Shown here: positions 9,810 to 12,368 of the stretch, one piece after another
Layout: the number at the start of each line of letters is the position of its first letter
Numbering within the stretch: position 1 is the stretch's first letter
Source: JBASTI01 sp964374025
Lineage (GTDB): Bacteria; Patescibacteriota; Minisyncoccia; Spechtbacterales; HO2-43-30
Direction: 5' to 3'
NCBI GenBank assembly: GCA_964374025.1
Contig: CAYJWU010000025.1
Location: 1 to 12,368, forward strand
DNA length: 12,368 nucleotides
The notes under the pieces: model-generated
Database searches by the model: none
What the model saw: the letters and a program-made list of their open reading frames with translations, nothing else
What the model was told of the DNA's origin: nothing
Translations under genes and position numbers: made by a program

Positions 9810-11957
9810 ATGAATCTTAATACCCCCGTATCTAAAATAGATCGCGTTGGACCAATATATTCTAAGCGCCTGCATAAATTTGGAATTAAGGAGGCGAAAG
9901 ACCTTCTTTTTCATTTTCCATCAAGATACCAGGATTTCTCAAAAATTATCCCGATCAGTGAAGTCGGAATTGGCGAAACCGTAACAGTGATGGGGAGGGT
10001 GCTTGATATACAAAATATTCGCACCTTCCGAAAAAAAATGAATATAACGGAAGCGATCGTTGAAGACGCTTCAGGCCCCATAAGGGCTGTCTGGTTCAAT
10101 CAGCCCTACCTCGTACAAAGCTTGCGAAAGGGGCTAAATGTCGTGCTATCAGGAAAAACAAGCTTTTCAAATGATTCTCTAGCATTGTCCAATCCCTCTT
10201 ACGAAATATCCGGAGAGTTTGAAAATTTGCGGCACGCTGGCCGCATCGTTCCTATATATCCTGAAACAGCAGGCATCACCTCTCGCTGGTTTCGCTACAT
10301 CATAAAACCCCTTCTTCCCCTTACGGAAAAAATTCCGGAATACTTGCCGGAGGAAATATTGAAAAGACAAGAAATCCCCCCGCTTCCCCAAGCCCTTAAG
10401 GACATTCATTTCCCAAAGACCCTCAAAGACGCGGATCTTGCAAGGAAACGCATTGCGTTTGGGGAACTATTTTTAATTCAGACAATTGCACTAAAAGAAA
10501 AGTTGAATCTTCGAAAAGAAAACGCTCCGCATATAAAATTGGATATTCCGCTTGCGAAAGATTTTGTCGCGAATCTGCCGTTTGAGCTCACGGATTCACA
10601 GCGAGCCACAGCCTGGGAAATTCTTCAGGACCTTACCAGGCCCCATCCTATGAATCGCCTGCTTGAAGGCGACGTTGGTTCCGGAAAAACTGTGGTGGCC
10701 GCCATGGCGGCGCTTCAAACAGTAAAATCCCATTCGACCATTCGACAAGCTCATGGTGGTGAGCAAGGTCGAACCACAAACTCAGGGCAGGCCGGCTATC
10801 AAGTTGCGATTATGGCCCCGACTGAAATACTTGCGGAGCAACATTTCAAAAACTTCTCGCAGTTCCTTGAACCGCACAAAGTTAATATCGCGATTCTTAC
10901 GCGCTCCGCGCATAAAAAAACTTCACAAAAAATAAAATACGCGCCATTCAAAATATCAAAAGCGCGCGTGGCAAAAGAAACAGCCGAAGGAAAAATTGAT
11001 ATTATAATCGGCACGCACGCGATAATCCAGGAGACGGTCAAATTTAAAAATCTAGGGCTTATTGTAATTGACGAACAGCATCGCTTCGGCGTCGAACAAA
11101 GAGCTAAGCTTTGTAAGGCGCAGAGAAGCCAAATCCCGCATCTCCTCTCCATGACCGCGACCCCGATCCCCCGCACCCTCTCTCTTTCCATATACGGCGA
11201 CCTTGATCTTTCCCTGATAAAACAAATGCCAAAAGGCAGAAAGGAAATTATCACAAAAATTGTGACTCCTGCCGGCCGCGCGCAGGCGTACGCGTTTATA
11301 AAAGAACAAACAAGGCAGGGCAGACAAGCATTCGTAATATGCCCGCTTGTTGAAGAATCAGAAAAACTCGAAGGAAAAGCGGCTACAAAGGAACGGGAGC
11401 GGCTTCAGAGAGAAATATTTCCCGATCTTAAAATTTCACTGCTTCATGGGAAGATGAAGGGGAAAGAAAAAGAGAAAATAATGAGTGAGTTTCAGGATAA
11501 AAAAGCGGATATTTTGGTTTCAACCTCTGTTGTCGAAGTTGGCATTGACGTGACGAACGCGACTGTTATGCTAATAGAGGGCGCGGAGAGATTTGGCCTT
11601 GCGCAACTCTATCAGTTCCGGGGGCGGGTTGGCAGAGGCGAGCATCAATCGTATTGTTTCCTATTTACCGACTCCACCGCAAGAACAACTCGTCAGCGTC
11701 TGAAAGCCCTGCTCACCGCGAAAAACAGTTTTGAACTTGCGGAAGAAGATCTTAAAATCCGCGGCCCCGGCGACTTCATCGGCTCGCGCCAGTCGGGCAT
11801 TCCCTCCCTCGCCATGGCCTCGCTTTCGGATTTAGAATTCGTAAAGTCCGTGCGCTCTGAGGTGGAAGGAATTTTAGCAAAAGACCCCGAACTTCTAAGC
11901 AACCTTCAGCTTCGCGAAAAATACGAAGTGTTTCGAAAGGAAATACATTTTGAGTAA
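9810..11957 (+). CDS. recG: ATP-dependent DNA helicase RecG
   Basis: Superfamily 2 double-strand DNA translocase that remodels stalled forks and branched recombination intermediates. Length is 715 residues, somewhat longer than usual. The N-terminal wedge has an OB fold (about 55-150, GETVTVMGRVLDIQNIRTF). The helicase core has Walker A GDVGSGKT (287-294), APTEILAEQH (motif Ia), DEQH (421-424), SMTATPIPRT (motif III) and the STSVVEVGIDV and YQFRGRVGRG motifs. The TRG region is EEDLKIRGPGDFIGSRQSG. Residues about 307-326 are an in-frame insertion between Walker A and motif Ia, where RecG normally has a short loop, and they are encoded by a palindromic repeat. A second, smaller expansion follows motif Ia (KYAPFKISKARV). 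There is no Shine-Dalgarno sequence: the ATG lies 7 nt after the CCA of tRNA-Arg, so processing of the tRNA would leave a 7-nt leader. Confidence 0.96.
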   Translation: MNLNTPVSKIDRVGPIYSKRLHKFGIKEAKDLLFHFPSRYQDFSKIIPISEVGIGETVTVMGRVLDIQNIRTFRKKMNITEAIVEDASGPIRAVWFNQPYLVQSLRKGLNVVLSGKTSFSNDSLALSNPSYEISGEFENLRHAGRIVPIYPETAGITSRWFRYIIKPLLPLTEKIPEYLPEEILKRQEIPPLPQALKDIHFPKTLKDADLARKRIAFGELFLIQTIALKEKLNLRKENAPHIKLDIPLAKDFVANLPFELTDSQRATAWEILQDLTRPHPMNRLLEGDVGSGKTVVAAMAALQTVKSHSTIRQAHGGEQGRTTNSGQAGYQVAIMAPTEILAEQHFKNFSQFLEPHKVNIAILTRSAHKKTSQKIKYAPFKISKARVAKETAEGKIDIIIGTHAIIQETVKFKNLGLIVIDEQHRFGVEQRAKLCKAQRSQIPHLLSMTATPIPRTLSLSIYGDLDLSLIKQMPKGRKEIITKIVTPAGRAQAYAFIKEQTRQGRQAFVICPLVEESEKLEGKAATKERERLQREIFPDLKISLLHGKMKGKEKEKIMSEFQDKKADILVSTSVVEVGIDVTNATVMLIEGAERFGLAQLYQFRGRVGRGEHQSYCFLFTDSTARTTRQRLKALLTAKNSFELAEEDLKIRGPGDFIGSRQSGIPSLAMASLSDLEFVKSVRSEVEGILAKDPELLSNLQLREKYEVFRKEIHFE
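10731..10780. repeat. Palindromic repeat inserted in frame in recG
   Basis: TTCGAC-AA-GCTCA (10741-10753) pairs with TGAGC-AAG-GTCGAA (10760-10773) around TGGTGG, and a partial direct copy ATTCGACC precedes it. It encodes most of SHSTIRQAHGGEQGRTTNSG in recG. The sequence type (TTCGACAAGCTCA) recurs as a dispersed repeat in many environmental genomes, from memory. Confidence 0.75.
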
Positions 11958-11999
11958 AAAAGACATCCGGCATCCTACAATATTATTCCTAAATACAAA

Positions 12000-12021
12000 A
12001 AGGGCCAGTAAACTGGCCCTT
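12000..12021 (-). terminator. Intrinsic terminator between recG and the small membrane protein gene
   Basis: Stem AAGGGCCAG (12000-12008) and CTGGCCCTT (12013-12021) with a TAAA loop. On the minus strand the stem is followed by TTTTTGTATTT, a good T-tract, and it starts 4 nt after the stop of the 71-residue gene. On the plus strand (recG side) the T-tract is poor, TTAAAATT, so termination there may be weaker. Confidence 0.8.
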
Positions 12022-12025
12022 AAAA

Positions 12026-12241
12026 TTAGTCAGAAGATAGAGAGAGTTTCGATAAAGCCGTTAATGGAAGGGTGACGGTTTTAATAATCATGCATATGAT
12101 TAACAGCTGCATCTCGAGGAACTGCGACGACTCATACTTCCGCTCCAAAAGCAACAGTGAGAAAAACGCAAGATATAACAAGGCTATCAGGGCAATGTAC
12201 GAGATAACTACAAACCCAACAATCTTAGCAAGTTCATCCAT
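12026..12241 (-). CDS. Small membrane protein (71 aa), function unknown
   Basis: Short N terminus MDELAKI, then a long hydrophobic segment at about 8-32 (VGFVVISYIALIALLYLAFF), a short charged loop LERKYESSQFLE, and a second hydrophobic segment LLIICMIIKTVTLPLTAL. I do not recognise the family. The gene is supported by its signals more than by its sequence: GAGGGGG 6 nt before the ATG, a promoter upstream, and a terminator directly after the TAA. It converges with recG. It is the one gene here with a clear standard leader and Shine-Dalgarno sequence. Confidence 0.75.
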   Translation of the reverse strand: MDELAKIVGFVVISYIALIALLYLAFFSLLLLERKYESSQFLEMQLLIICMIIKTVTLPLTALSKLSLSSD

Positions 12242-12247
12242 TTTACG

Positions 12248-12298
12248 CCCCCTCTAAACGAACTATTTTTATGGTAACAAAGACAGGGAAAAGGTCAA
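12248..12298 (-). promoter_or_regulatory. Promoter and ribosome binding site of the 71-aa gene
   Basis: -35 TTGACC (12293-12298), 16-bp spacer, -10 TACCAT (12271-12276), predicted start near 12264, then Shine-Dalgarno AGAGGGGG (12248-12255) 6 nt before the ATG. The -10 is weak. Confidence 0.45.
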
Positions 12299-12322
12299 GG
12301 GTTTGAGGTTTTCATGTCAAAC

Positions 12323-12368
12323 GGAAATAGAAACTTCAGGTTTTGAAGGAAATAGAAACTTCAGGTTT
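12323..12368. repeat. Direct repeat at the right window edge (unit cut by the edge)
   Basis: GGAAATAGAAACTTCAGGTTT occurs at 12323-12343 and again at 12348-12368, separated by TGAA, so the period is 25. The array may continue beyond the window. CTTCA and TGAAG within it can pair. The rest of 12242-12322 holds only the promoter described. Confidence 0.7.

Noticed and set aside
12323..12368. Start of a CRISPR array
   Set aside because: Only two copies with a 4-nt spacer; CRISPR spacers are about 26-40 nt and no cas genes are present.

Overview
The window looks like part of a genome from the Candidate Phyla Radiation (Patescibacteria), most likely a Parcubacteria-type lineage. This is inferred from gene content and style and was not tested by a search. 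The evidence is a compact pilM-pilN-pilO-small protein-pilB block with no pilP/pilQ secretin genes, a ClpC with a short divergent N-terminal region directly followed by comF, a stand-alone HTH-LAGLIDADG protein, very short intergenic gaps, and palindromic repeats that interrupt even conserved genes in frame. TGA acts as a normal stop at the ends of pilN, the small pil gene and clpC, so the standard bacterial code (table 11) fits.

Layout. Positions 1-4307 (minus strand) hold a type IV pilus operon in the order pilM, pilN, pilO, a 93-residue membrane protein, pilB. PilB is cut by the left window edge only a few residues before its expected end. The pilN-pilO gap is filled by three stacked inverted repeats, and a hairpin sits just before pilB. 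Positions 4436-4807 (minus) hold a small coiled-coil protein, divergent from clpC-comF (4892-8120, plus). Two large compound hairpins separate comF from a convergent tRNA-Ser(GCU). Next is an HTH-LAGLIDADG gene (8332-9339, minus), divergent from a small two-helix membrane protein (9397-9726). That protein is followed with no gap by tRNA-Arg(GCG) and then recG (9810-11957). A small membrane protein (12026-12241, minus) converges on recG, and the right edge starts a direct repeat.

How the genes may work together. Pilus machinery, ComF (a competence-associated phosphoribosyltransferase-fold protein) and RecG (fork and recombination helicase) fit DNA uptake and processing, with ClpC as a protein-quality-control unfoldase. 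The link is by proximity only; no competence function is shown here.

Points of most interest: (1) four genes have sigma70-like promoters whose -10 box ends only 6-8 nt before the ATG, which predicts leaderless or nearly leaderless mRNAs; (2) a near-perfect 16-bp palindrome covers both -35 boxes between the HTH-LAGLIDADG gene and its divergent neighbour, a plausible autoregulatory operator; (3) palindromic repeats sit in frame inside clpC and recG; (4) the tRNA-Arg has anticodon GCG instead of the usual bacterial ACG. No stretch longer than 300 bases lacks a gene.
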